Shown here one piece after another: positions 48,772 to 59,813 of a stretch of DNA of 64,000 nucleotides. The notes beneath the pieces were generated by a model. It was not told the origin of the DNA. It saw only the letters and a list, made by a program, of their open reading frames with translations, and searched no databases. Made by a program: the position numbers and the translations under genes. Origin of the DNA: Dillenia suffruticosa (Eukaryota > Streptophyta > Magnoliopsida > Dilleniales > Dilleniaceae); NCBI GenBank assembly GCA_033439265.1, contig JAVTVX010000005.1:5590001-5654000 (forward strand), read 5' to 3'. Within the stretch, counting starts at the first letter, position 1, and every line of letters begins with the position of its first letter.

Positions 48772-51700
48772 ATGCGTACATCGCAAGCTCCAAATTCGAT
48801 AATTCATGAAGTTCTAAGAGGGCAACAGAACTATGAAATTTGGTGGAAAGCCATCAAAACCTACTTAATAGCTGAAGATCTTTGGGATGCCATAGAAGGG
48901 AGGTTGGAATGTGAGCCTGGAGATTATGGAGGAAATTTTAAAACTTGGCAAACGAAAAATGCCAGGGCTCTACGCGCAATTTACATTACTTGTGAGCCCA
49001 GTATTGCAAGATCAGTTAATATTGAAGACTTCAAGTCAGCAAAAGAACTTTGGAGTGAGTTGAAGAAGGCGTTCGGGAGTGGAGAAGACACTCGGTCAGC
49101 TCAAGAAGGTACACAATTCAATCTTTCCTTCATTTGAGGCATTATAGAACTTTTTCTAGTGCTCATCAACTTCAACAGTTCATTCACTTCACCTTGGATT
49201 TCATTCTATGTTAAAGTTAGCTATCAACATGGAGAGATTTAAGGATGACATCTTTTGTGAAATGGGGCTTTACATATCTCCTGCAGTACAGATGGCTACC
49301 CAATGCAATGGATTTGAGCTCATACCATGTTGAAGAACTTAATTTTCTAGATTTATACATACTGCCTTGTGACAACTTAAGTTAGCTGATAATGGAATTG
49401 AGGAAGGTTTAGTATTGGATATTTATTTTATATACTGATAAAATTTTGCAGAACCTGCCGTTCATGCCAGTCTTTGCAAGGCTGTGGATAGGGGCAATTG
49501 GACCGAAACTGCAGACTTAGTTGGTCGCGACAGGGCACTGTTGGGTGCTCCCATTTCACACGGAAGAAAGACAGTGCTTCACCTTGCGGTTACAGCAGAA
49601 CATTTTAACATTGTGAAGCAACTGTTGGACTTGCCACATATGACAAATCAAATACTGGAGGCACAAGAGGCAGATGGCTATACTGCTCTTGCTATTGCTG
49701 CTCGAGGTGGATCTCTTGACATTGCTGAATTATTGATAAGGAAGCATGAGGGTTTGGTTCTTAAAAAAACTGAAAGAGGAGAACTTCCAATTCTATTGGC
49801 TTCTGCAATTGGCCATGTCGACATGACACGCTTTCTGTACAAAACTGCCCCTATTTTAACGTATGATTGGGAAAAAGACACATCAAATGGTGCGTCACTC
49901 CTTACGAATTGCATTGCGGCCAATATTTTCGGTGAGGATTGCTATCTATGTCTTGACTGCTGGTGCGTTGGTTTTTCTTTTATACGTTACAATCTTCTGC
50001 TGTACTTTCTCACACATTCCTCCAATTGTCAGATGTCGCTTTAAATCTTCTTCAACGTTGCAAACGATTGGCCCTTTGTCCAGACTCTGAGGGGCGCTGT
50101 GCTGTGCATGTCCTAGCTCAAATGACTAATTCATTCTCGAGCGGAGATAACCTTAAGTTGTGGGAAAGATGGATCTACTCTTGTGAGTATCCATACCATC
50201 TCTCTAAAGCTAGCAATGACTTAAATTTTAGTTATTTTTTGACGACATAGCCCATTTTGTGTGGGAAGAATTTATTGTGCTGTGGTGCTGTATTTGAGTC
50301 TATTCTTTTTAATGGAAGCTATTCGTGAAATACAACCAGCCAGTGCACCAAGCAACAGCCGTGTAATCCAGATGCCCAACGAAAGTGGGGGTAGTAATGG
50401 GACACCCAATCAAAATCCAAGTGAGTCTTCTTCTCACGCCAGCAATGACTTAAAAGTTTTGTTTTGTTATTATTATTATTATTTTTTTTTTGGGATGTGG
50501 GAAGAATTTATTGTGCTGTGGTGCTGTATTTGAGTCTATTCTTTTTAATGGAAGGTCTTCCTGAAATACAACTAGCCAGTGTACCAAGCAACAGCCGTGT
50601 AATCCAGATGCCCAACGAAAGTGCGGGTAGTAATGGGACACCCAATCAAATCCCAAGTGAGTCTTCTTCTCAAGCGAGCAATGACTTAATTTTTTTTTTT
50701 TTTTTTGGGACAACAATAACCTTTTTTTTTTTTTTAATGAAATGGAAGGTATTTCCATAACCCAGATGTCAAATGGAAGTGAAGGTGGTAGTAGGACCGT
50801 GAATCAAAACCAAAGTGATGGTGGGAATTTCATTATTCGATGTATGTATTCTCTCTCACTCTCTCACTCTCTCACTCTCTCACCCATACTCATGGAACTT
50901 TGTGAATTGAATAAGATAGATTTTCATAGTGTATTTCCATTGGAACATGCTACGGATTCTGCCGTCGGAAATGCAATAGTTGCCAAACATATTCTAACAT
51001 GTAGGGCCACGTTAGATTGCAGTCCTACTATTTCTCTAGTATAAGATCCTCTAGTTTTCTTGGTTCATTTACTTAAGATATTTGAAATAACCATCATGAC
51101 CGTTCGAGTACCTTGAGGCTGCTCACTAATTGGTGTGAATGGATGAATGTCTAATCCCCTTGTCAAATTTGTATGCCTTAGCAAATAGGAATTGGGAACC
51201 TTTGAATTGCCTTTTGGCAATAAGAATGCTTCTACCTAGGTTACTTGAAAGCTTTGTCCTTGTAAATTCAGACTTCTTTTACTACTTTCCCCTTTTCTTT
51301 TGGTAATTTTCAGGTAAAAAACGAATGGAAGAGCGAAAACTGATTCACACTCAGGCTCGTGAATTGCTACGGATGGTATTTGAAGAAATATCAGCTTTAA
51401 ATAGCATAGAGTTTAAGAACAGTGGAATAATAGAAGATCTGTTCCTGGCAGTTGAGAATGGCATCATTGAATTTGTCACTGAAGCCCTTGAATCATATCC
51501 AGATATTCTATGGTCTTTTGACAAGCATGGCCGGAGTCCTTTCCATTTTGCCGTACTACAACGCCAAGAAAAGATATTTAACCTTATCTATGAAAAAGGC
51601 TCAAAGAAAAGTCTGGTAGTGGGTTATGAAGATAAATTAGGTAATAATATGTTACATCATGCAGCAACCCTAGCACCTTCTTTTCGACTAAGTTGCCAAC

Positions 51701-52466
51701 CTGGTGCAGCGTTACAATTCCAACGAGAACTACAATGGTTTGAGGTCAATTCACTTACCTAAAAACCAAGTGAAACAGTCTATTCTGTTATTATTACTAT
51801 TTTTTTAGTGCAATGACTTTATGACTCGTTCTGCCTCTGTAGGAGGTGGAAAAACTTGTACCACCTAGGTTCAAGGAATCAAGAAATGTTGAAGGTAGAA
51901 CACCGCGCGAATTGTTCACTTTGCAACATGCGAACTTACTCAAACAAGGTGAGAAATGGATGAAGGACACTGCTCAATCAGGTACAATCGTTGCCACTCT
52001 TATTGCTACTATGATGTTTGGAGCGGCATTCACAATCCCGGGAGGTAATGATCAAAATGAAGGATTCGTGTTGTTCCTTAAACACGGATCAGCTAAGGTT
52101 ATCCCCTTCATGATTTTCATTATTGCGGATATTGTATCTCTAGTCTCATCTACAACTGCAGTGTTAATGTTTTTGGGAATTCTGACGACTCGATATGCGG
52201 AAAAGGATTTTCTCAAATCCTTGCCAAGGAAGATAATCCTTAGTCTGGCTGCGCTTTTCTTATCTGTTACAGCCATGATGATTGCATTCGGGGCAACAAT
52301 TTATATGATCCTCCATAAACGATTGGGTTGGGGCGTTATTCCAGTCGTTGCATTTGGTGCGCTACCAATAGTTGTTTATTTAGTTTCACATTTTCGTCTA
52401 TTGTACCGTATGATTTCTTCTACCTATTGGCCTAGCACTTTTAACAAGAAAAAAATACGTGGATAG
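48772..52466 (+). CDS. Ankyrin-repeat PGG-domain membrane protein with Gag-like N-terminus (gene C, intact)
   Basis: Eight coding exons: 48772-49108, 49452-49931, 50033-50182, 50319-50420, 50555-50656, 50749-50841, 51314-51744, 51843-52466. All introns are GT-AG, the joins keep frame, and the total is 772 aa. Residues 12-103 form a copia-Gag-like (DUF4219/UBN2) domain (NYEIWWKAIKTYL, TWQTKNARAL, AKELWSELKKAF). Ankyrin repeats lie at about 120-270 (KTVLHLAVTAEH, TALAIAARGGS) and 450-550 (FHFAVLQRQEK, NNMLHHAATLAP). The PGG domain starts near 602 (EKWMKDTA), with PGG at 631-633 and four membrane segments near 613-628, 652-679, 695-720 and 729-747. Family members such as ACD6 and ITN1 act at membranes in defence and salt responses; the function here is inferred. 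The ATG was chosen because it aligns with those of B and D. Confidence 0.9.
50210..50690 (+). repeat. Tandem exon duplication inside gene C
   Basis: A unit of 236 bp, comprising AGCAATGACTTAA, an intron, and the 102-bp exon with its GTGAGTCTTCTTCT donor, occurs twice (exons 50319-50420 and 50555-50656). Exon 50749-50841 is a more diverged relative (TQMSNGSEGGS beside IQMPNESGGSNG). All three exons are phase 1 at both ends. Confidence 0.9.
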
Positions 52467-53323
52467 TTTTGTGATTTTAAATTTGTAAAAATGTAGTATG
52501 GAAGACATTGTCTGTGAGGAGTCGCTGATTGTTGCCTCTTTGATTTATTATTGTTCATTAAGATTGAACCAGGGTCGAGCTATGACCAAGGGTGGAATTT
52601 GGGTGGGTTTAGCCCACACCTACCCAACCTGGAAATTTTTGACCTTGGACCATGTTTTGTGGGCCTGGATTGAACTTGGTTTGAGAAAATCTAACTTGTC
52701 TCGGTTAATGTCTCCGTGAATCAGGTTTAGAGTTGATTTAGTAAGTAACAATATTAATTTTTTTTAATTAATTTTAGATTTAAAATTAAATAATGAAAGA
52801 TATTATGTGACAAGAGTTATTCTTTAAATCAAATTTGATAATATTTACATCAAATCAATCAAATTATAATTTTGGATCTATTACCCATCATATTAAAAGA
52901 CAAAAATCGTGTGAAATGATCAAGCCACAACAGGACAAGCTCCAGGTTAAACAGGACAAGCTCCAGGTTCAAAGGGGAATTATAGTTTACAATGACCATT
53001 ACACCTTGAAAGACTCCATAATCAATGCCACTTAATATTATATTATGTCATTTTATTAAAAATTATTAAATTGTGAAAATAATTATTCTTAAATTTTACT
53101 TTTCTTAGATTATGCACATTTTAGGTAATTAAAATAGCAGATTCGACTAATTGAGCTAGGTAACAATTATCAAATTATTTTAGCTAAAGTAGCAAAAAAA
53201 AGAAAAAAAAAATTCTAACTCAAATTATTTTAGATGAAATATCATCTATTTAAAAAATATATATTTTTCTTTTTTTGTCCAAAATGATGAAAATATGTAG
53301 TCAATATAATTTTGTTATCCCCG
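52467..53323. other. 3' flank of gene C
   Basis: No gene recognised. A 21-bp tandem repeat (ACAGGACAAGCTCCAGGTT core) lies at 52930-52971. The stretch around it (CGTGTGAAATGATCAAGCC) resembles 14220-14275, suggesting shared cluster flanks. Ends at the TTCGT target copy of the solo LTR. Confidence 0.5.
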
Positions 53324-55149
53324 TTCGTTGTCACGCCCCAAACCTGGAGCGTGAACAGCCGTCCGTTACCCTGGATGCCGATTGTATTTTTACAAAAAAT
53401 CGGACAGAACCTCCCCATATATCGGAAGTCTCTCATATTAAAATAAACCTGTTACCTGTCCAAAAGGGGCCATCCCGGCCTCAAAATGCATAAATTATCC
53501 TCAACAACAAACCAGATCATCCACACTGCACAATCCAGGGCAACGCAAGGCTAACAAACAATTCTCCACAGTCCTAACCACAGACCTCTACTTCGATGCC
53601 CCCATCAAAGGCATGGACAGCCGCCAGTCGCCCCTCTTGTGATTTAGAGGAGGCACCGAGCGATTCTAGAGGACACTTCTAAGACATGACACATTCCCAA
53701 ATACAGACGCAACGAAAAAGAAATGCCTCAATGCAATGTCATGCAGTGATATGAGAGTTCCACAATTTAAATGTCCATATTTATACAGTCATCCCAGCGT
53801 TATAAAAATGGTCATCTATAGATCTCAAAATACATATACATCACCAATACAAATTTGCAGCGAAAATACACAATGACTCCTCAAGTTCAGGCCTGATCTC
53901 CCAAAGATACTGAGCGTCCTAAAAGCAACGCTCCTTGCCAAACACTATCTCTGAAACAAGAAGGGAAATGAGGGGTGAGTACTTGGAGAAAAATACTCAG
54001 TGAGTGAGTGAGTCAATGCAATCGTCAAATATGAAGTGTGAAGATGGAGTGTCAAAACACAAGTATACAAATCATATTTCAAATCATCATGCTTTTCATT
54101 TCAATAGTATATCATTTGCATGCATTATCAAGTCAAATATGCATCCACAGCACTGTCATTAAAATCATAGAGCTGTCAGCCGAAAATATTCTGGCAGAGG
54201 TCTACCGTGACCTATGACAGGCGCACCGGGGGTGTTATATGCAAGTTTATTTAAAGTGCTCTCTACCCCGGCGTTGGCGACGAACCTCGTCCAGGTGCTA
54301 GACTTGGAGAGTATATCCAAATCCAAATCCAAATCCTCCCCCTTTCGGGTTCAACCTGGCTAGTACCGTGTCGATAATCAAATCACGACAACTCGTGGGA
54401 TACCCCAGGCCTAGGCATATCCGGACGCCACCAAAGCGTCTCTCACGGTGTCCTTCGTAGTTACGGAACAATACAATCCAAAACCCTCAAAACTAAAATC
54501 AATATCGTATAAAAAATATGCCGAAATCAGGTTTACAAACCAAATGTAACATATAGCATAAAATGGCACATTATACATTTCAACCTCATGGATGCATAAT
54601 TTCATAATTCAACACAGTTTTTGGAAACTCCATCGGTTCACAAAAATCAATTTTAAAAACAGTCAAAACATTTCAAACATACGACAAATCATGCTCATTT
54701 ATCAAAATGTTGTAAAACAGAGTTTACATATTAAACAAAAGTATTGAAATAAATCCCACTCACAGTTTTGGGGAGGATAGCGCACTTCCCAATAACACCA
54801 CAATACGCAGAACAAGGCGCCCCTCAATCGAGTCACCAAGAAAGCCAACCTAATCATGTCATCACGATTTTCATCAATTTCCGACTATTTCAGGGTTTAT
54901 CGTTTTTCTTAAATTCGTACAAACCCTAAATTCCTCAATTTATAAACAACTTCATTGGCATCAATTTCATTCTATTTATAAGTAAATAACCAAAATCAAA
55001 ATAAATCTTAATTCGAATTTAAAACCAACTAATGCTACCTAATTTGACAAAGTTTATTCAAGGGTTGAAGAGATTTCATTTCTCTCACCTAGGATTTTTC
55101 GGATCTCAGATTTAGCTTTCGTTCGCCCGTCGATTTGGTCTAAAACCTT

Positions 55150-55740
55150 CGCAGGGACTCGCGGACTGTCACAGGCCGTCTCGGGCTGCGAGCCGTGGGC
55201 CGTAGTGGGCCGCGGGCAGCAATGGGCTTGCGGGCTACTGGGTCTGCGGCCTGGTGGGCCTGCGGGCTGCTGGGTCTGCGGGCCTGGTGGGCCTCGTGAG
55301 CCGGATCGCCCGCTGGAGTGCGCTCGCGCTCGCGCTCGCGCTCGCGCTTGTGCTCGCGCTGGATCACACGCTGAGTCGTGCACTGGGTCGCGTTGGCTCG
55401 GGCGCTGGCTCACGCGCTGGCTCGGGCGTTGGAGCGCGCTCGCGAGCTGGATCGTGCGCTGCTCGCGCTGGGGTCACGCTAGGGTCGCTGGTGCTCGTGC
55501 AGGAGCGTGCATAGGCGCGCAGGGGGTCGCGTGCTGGAGCTCGCTGGAGATCGCGCGCTGGGGGGTGCACGAGCTCGTGCAGAGGGTCGCGCGCTGGCGC
55601 TCGCGCAGGGGCGCGCTGGCGCTCGGGAGAGCGTGCAGTGCTCTATGCTGCCGCACACTCTGGCGCTGTCGCGCGCGCTGGTGCGCTCGCTGTGGTGCAG
55701 CGCTCGCTGTGGTGCAGCGATTGCGCTCGGCGGAGGACGG
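55150..55740 (+). repeat. GC-rich degenerate repeat in solo LTR
   Basis: Runs of GCTCGC/GCTGG words with very high CpG, for example four GCTCGC units at about 55322-55347. Several overlapping frames are open here only because of composition. A purine tract (GAGAGAGA) follows at 55750-55830. Confidence 0.8.
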
Positions 55741-55840
55741 TAGCGGGAGAGAGAGAGGCGCGGCAGCGGGGGATCGGGAGACGAGAGAAGAAAAGGAGAG
55801 AGGGAGAGAGAGAGAGAGAGAAAGGGAAATGAAAGAAAAA

Positions 55841-55859
55841 TTAGGGCTTTAAGCCCTAA
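55841..55859 (+). other. Hairpin near LTR 3' end
   Basis: TTAGGGCTT-T-AAGCCCTAA: perfect 9-bp arms with a one-base centre, 43 bp from the LTR end. Possible RNA 3'-end structure; role unknown. Confidence 0.7.
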
Positions 55860-56059
55860 TTTTAAATTTTCTTTTTTTTTTTTTTTTGTTTTCGGTATTA
55901 CATTCGTTGTAAAATGCCTAATCTTTACGGGTAAATTTAAAATATTATTGTTTTAATTTATCACAATGTATTGTAACATATCTTATATTCTCTTATTATT
56001 GTTCTTTTAAAATACAATGATAACTTCAGTCCGATTTTCATTACATACCAAGTTCACGA

Positions 56060-58912
56060 TGTAAAACCGAAAAAGACAAAAGAAAAAGAAAAAGAAAAAG
56101 GAAAAAAAAAAAGAAAAAAAAATAGAAGTTGGCCGCCCCCACCACAACCACTGCCATAGCCGCTCACCGCTCCCTTTTCTCTCTTTCTTTTTCTCCTTTT
56201 GCCCTTCCTCCCTGCTTTACCCGAGAACACACACCTCCATTCTCACTCTCAATCTCACTCTCATTTTCTCCCTCTCGGCACCCTCTCTTAGGTCTCTTCA
56301 AGAGTCACCAAGATCAAGGAAAAACCCTCTGAAACTTCCAACAAAACTCATTGGAGGATGGATTTAATAAAAGAAGTGAGTTTTCTAAAAGAGAAAATTT
56401 TAGAGTTTTGATATAATTAAACAAATGGTGAAATTAATAATTCTAATAGAGATAATTTTTCTTTCTTAATTTATAATTGAGTTGTTCTTATATAAAATTA
56501 TAATTTAAATTAAAATTTGAGATGTAAAAAGAGAAAATTTAAGGTTTCAGTATAATCTGAGTTGAGAAAGAAATTGATGAAAAAATTAAGGTAAACTTCT
56601 AATTTTTAAGTTGGGTTTATTTTTCTTTTTCATGAATTTGAAAATTATGTTGAATTTAATGAAATAAAATTTGAGATTTAGATTTACGATTTGTATAATG
56701 TTGGAGTTGAGGAAAATCTTCAAATATATGTATAATGTTGGAGTTGAGGAAAATCTTCAAATATAAGGTAAGTACCTTACATGCGTTTGTTAAATCGATG
56801 AATAATAATCTTGTAAAACATGTTTTTACATGTGATTATGTTGCTAAAATACAGATGAGATGGATTAGGGTTAAGGGAATCACGTCATTGAATAAAAACT
56901 TAGGAATTTGAGATGTTTGATAGTTTGACCATGTCTTAGTTTTTAGTTTATAACTTTTCCTGCACTATTACAAATCGAGTAAGGTTTTATTTGATTAAAA
57001 TAGACTTCATATCTTTAAAAAGGTATATGGCCCAAAGGGTTTCATGGAGAATTGAATTTTTGATAAATTTTCAAAATAACATAATATTGCTCTCTTTTCG
57101 CTCTTTCCATGTTTAAAATTTACTACAGTTTTGAATTATATTATAAGATGAATTGGGTTGACCTCCAAATATTAAAGGTTGTAGAACTATATTTATTCTT
57201 TAAATAACCGTTTGAATTACTTCAATCATATATATGTGGTGAAAATTATATTGATTTTACTTGTTGCAATATTAATTAATTTAGGGATTTATATGTGATT
57301 GGAATTTGTTCAAATCATAAATATAAAAGTTGTAATCCTATATCATAACTTTAAGTAGTAATTTGAATTATCTTAATCTAAGATTTGTGGGTCAAGATAT
57401 GACAGTTTCTCTAAAATATAGTTGTATAGAAAATTTAGTTTTTGAGACAATTGGAGGAAAATTTTGACTAATTCTAATATTAAGCTATATTTAAGTGTTG
57501 AAATTATATTTTTTGTCTTAGGTTGAGACGATTGAAGATTTAAGAGGGGATTAACTTAGGTTCGAATTATGCGTTGAGAGTGTTAATCTTTCCAAAAGAT
57601 GAGTGGATGCATGTTTATGATTTTAAATAAGAAAATAATTTACCTGATTTTAAAAATATTTTTAAAATTTGTTTATAAATTTTTGTGATTGTGAAATTTT
57701 TCAAAATGAGAGTTTGAAATATGTACGTATTCAATGTATTTATGAATGAATTCGTGTTATATTTCGTTGAAAATTGTATTTATAAATGTTGTGATACGGT
57801 TTGGTAACCTATTTATTGAAATCATGTCATTTTTAATGAAATTGGAATTTTTGTGAAACGATAATGCATGTGATGGTAAATGACTATAGTTATTCCCTTT
57901 TATAGAACGGCTCAATGTGATGACATGGTTGTGGGTTATACAACTAGGAGATAAATGCACTCAAGAGGTCCTCATAGGCCATTCTACTCATACTAGTTTT
58001 GTGACATCCCAAGAGAGACCCGAGCCAACTCTAAAGTTGGGGATATTTGTGACTTAGAAAAATGTGAAAACTATTGGTGGTTCCGCCTTTGGTCGTGATA
58101 GACCGTTGTCAATTACTATATTTTTGGTAACTCCATGGATTTTGCAAAAGATATAAATTTAAATTAGATGTATAAATTTTATTTTTATGATTTATTTAAA
58201 TTCAATTGAACTTTATATTTTGTATGGAACTATAAAATTTATAAATATAATGATATTGATTTGGAATTATATTTGACATATTCATATTTATCTCTTATTT
58301 ATTGTCATAACTTGTCAGTTCACTCACTAAGTATTGTTTATATTCAGCCCTTCTATTTTCACTTTTACAGAGAAAATTTAGTTGAGACTTGTGGTTGCTT
58401 AGTATCAGATTTGTAGAAGGTTGTTTTGTTGGATTCTTTTGAGTAGTAGTCATATTTTGTTTTGAGATATTAGTAGATCCAAACGGAGACAAATTTTTGT
58501 AATTATTTTAAAAGCCTATTTTATACTACATCTATTTGATTTGAGATTTAACTATAGTTTGTATATATAAAATGATGATTTCCCCTTTATTTTTTAAAAA
58601 TTTTTTTAGAATTGTGGTTTGTGAAATTTAATATGGATTCCTTAGATAAAGATTTGTTTTATATTTTATGAATTTGATTGAAATAGTCGGGTTGACCCTA
58701 TATGTATGTTTTGAATAGAGATGCACTTGGTTGATCCTTTATTTGTATGATAAATGTATGTTAATTTATTTTTATTTGTTGAATTATTTTGAAAAAAATA
58801 GATGAATATCGATGAATGTTTTGCGATAATTTAGTATATGAGTTATGCTTATCTATATTCTGGGGTAACACAGCGATTGTCGCGTGCTCAATTCGAAATT
58901 TAGGGCATGACA
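56060..58912 (-). mobile_element. Solo LTR, minus orientation (2,853 bp)
   Basis: On the minus strand it starts TGTCATGCCCTAAA and ends TTTTCGGTTTTACA, paralleling both ends of the solo LTR at 53329. Target duplication CACGA at 56055-56059 and 58913-58917. No retrotransposon genes inside. The region 56090-56340 is the pyrimidine/purine tract counterpart of the other LTR's GA-rich end. Confidence 0.88.
56692..56765. repeat. Perfect 37-bp tandem duplication
   Basis: Units 56692-56728 and 56729-56765, identical, each beginning TGTATAATGTTGGAG. Recent, inside the older solo LTR. Confidence 0.93.
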
Positions 58913-59099
58913 CACGAATTACTATTTAAATGGTTTTGAACTTGTTAGAAAATTGTATTCGAGGCTACTTGTGGGGAATATTTTTCATTAATTCACAGCT
59001 ACTTTTTTATATAAAAAGAGAATATTATTTTTTTAGTCGAAAGTGGTTAATTTTCACATTTTAATATGTTTAATTAATGTTAATTAATCTAAGTTAACC

Positions 59100-59400
59100 C
59101 CACCTTAAACGATAACCGACAACATTTCCTGTGACAAAAAAATTCGGTGAAGGTGACCAATCAAAGTGAGTGTTGGCTTTCTCTTGCTATAAATTTGGAT
59201 CTCTGTTTGTTCTAGGAAGGTAGAGCAGAATCAAAGCCCTTATCTCGTTTGCAATCTCCATTCACTTCTTCTTTTGCATTGTTTCTTATTCTGATTCCAA
59301 ATTCCCTTCTTCTTTCGCAATGTTTCTTATTCTGATTCCAAGTTAAGTCATTTGTTCTTAAAAGTCACTGCTCTCTCTCTTTCTCTGTCCACCTTAGATT
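59100..59400 (+). promoter_or_regulatory. Promoter region of gene D (group I)
   Basis: CCAATCA near 59157, TATAAAT at 59188-59194, then a pyrimidine-rich leader with an internal repeat (GCA(T/A)TGTTTCTTATTCTGATT twice, at about 59277 and 59318). Matches the orphan block at 14.7 kb around the TATA box. Start site not determinable. Confidence 0.6.
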
Positions 59401-59813
59401 CAAAATTTCTGAAAAAAGCTATCATGGGCTTTGATCGGGTGTTGAATATTTCAATTCTTTTTTTGGGGTGGGTGGGGAGGAAGGGGTCAATCTGATTTGG
59501 TTAATTTTTCACGAATTTTTTGTTGCTTAATTAGTCACATTATATATCATGAATTTGAGAAGACATTGCTTTTAATCCCCATGTCTTAGAATTTGTTGTT
59601 GTTTCTTTCGTGAAATTATCTTACCATATGTAGTTTATGGTTATTATGGAATATTTGCCTCTACATTTTTTAGAGAAAAATTTAAAATGGGCATGAAATG
59701 CATTTCCCCATAATTGCAATCAAGAATGTCTTATGTTTCCCTTGTATTTCCCATCTAATCAGTATTTGAGCAATTCTATTTTATTAGGATTGGCTAGCAT
59801 TTTAAGTGAACTC

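Larger units (their letters stand above)
53329..55902 (+). mobile_element. Solo LTR, plus orientation (2,574 bp)
   Basis: Starts TGTCACGCCCCAAA and ends TTTTCGGTATTACA, with 5-bp target duplication TTCGT at 53324-53328 and 55903-55907. No internal retrotransposon genes lie between the ends, so it is a single LTR left by recombination between two LTRs. Contains a TGAGTACTTGGAG... CTCAGTGAGTGAG stretch near 53975, a GC-rich core at 55150-55740, and a hairpin near the 3' end. Superfamily (probably Ty3/gypsy) inferred only from LTR style. Confidence 0.9.

Noticed and set aside
52498..52719. 73-codon frame just after gene C
   Set aside because: Downstream of the stop in the 3' flank; no homology recognised, composition like non-coding DNA.
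55205..55852. Long open frame in GC-rich DNA (215 codons) and overlapping frames on both strands
   Set aside because: Open only because GC-rich repeats lack stop codons. Peptides are Ala/Arg/Gly-rich in every frame, and the region lies inside a solo LTR.
57757..57960. Short open frames in the AT-rich 56-58.9 kb region
   Set aside because: Inside a solo LTR, low complexity, no recognisable domain.
53329..58912. Single inverted-repeat DNA transposon of about 5.6 kb
   Set aside because: Each half has its own perfect 5-bp target duplication and TG...CA ends, so two solo LTRs explain it better.
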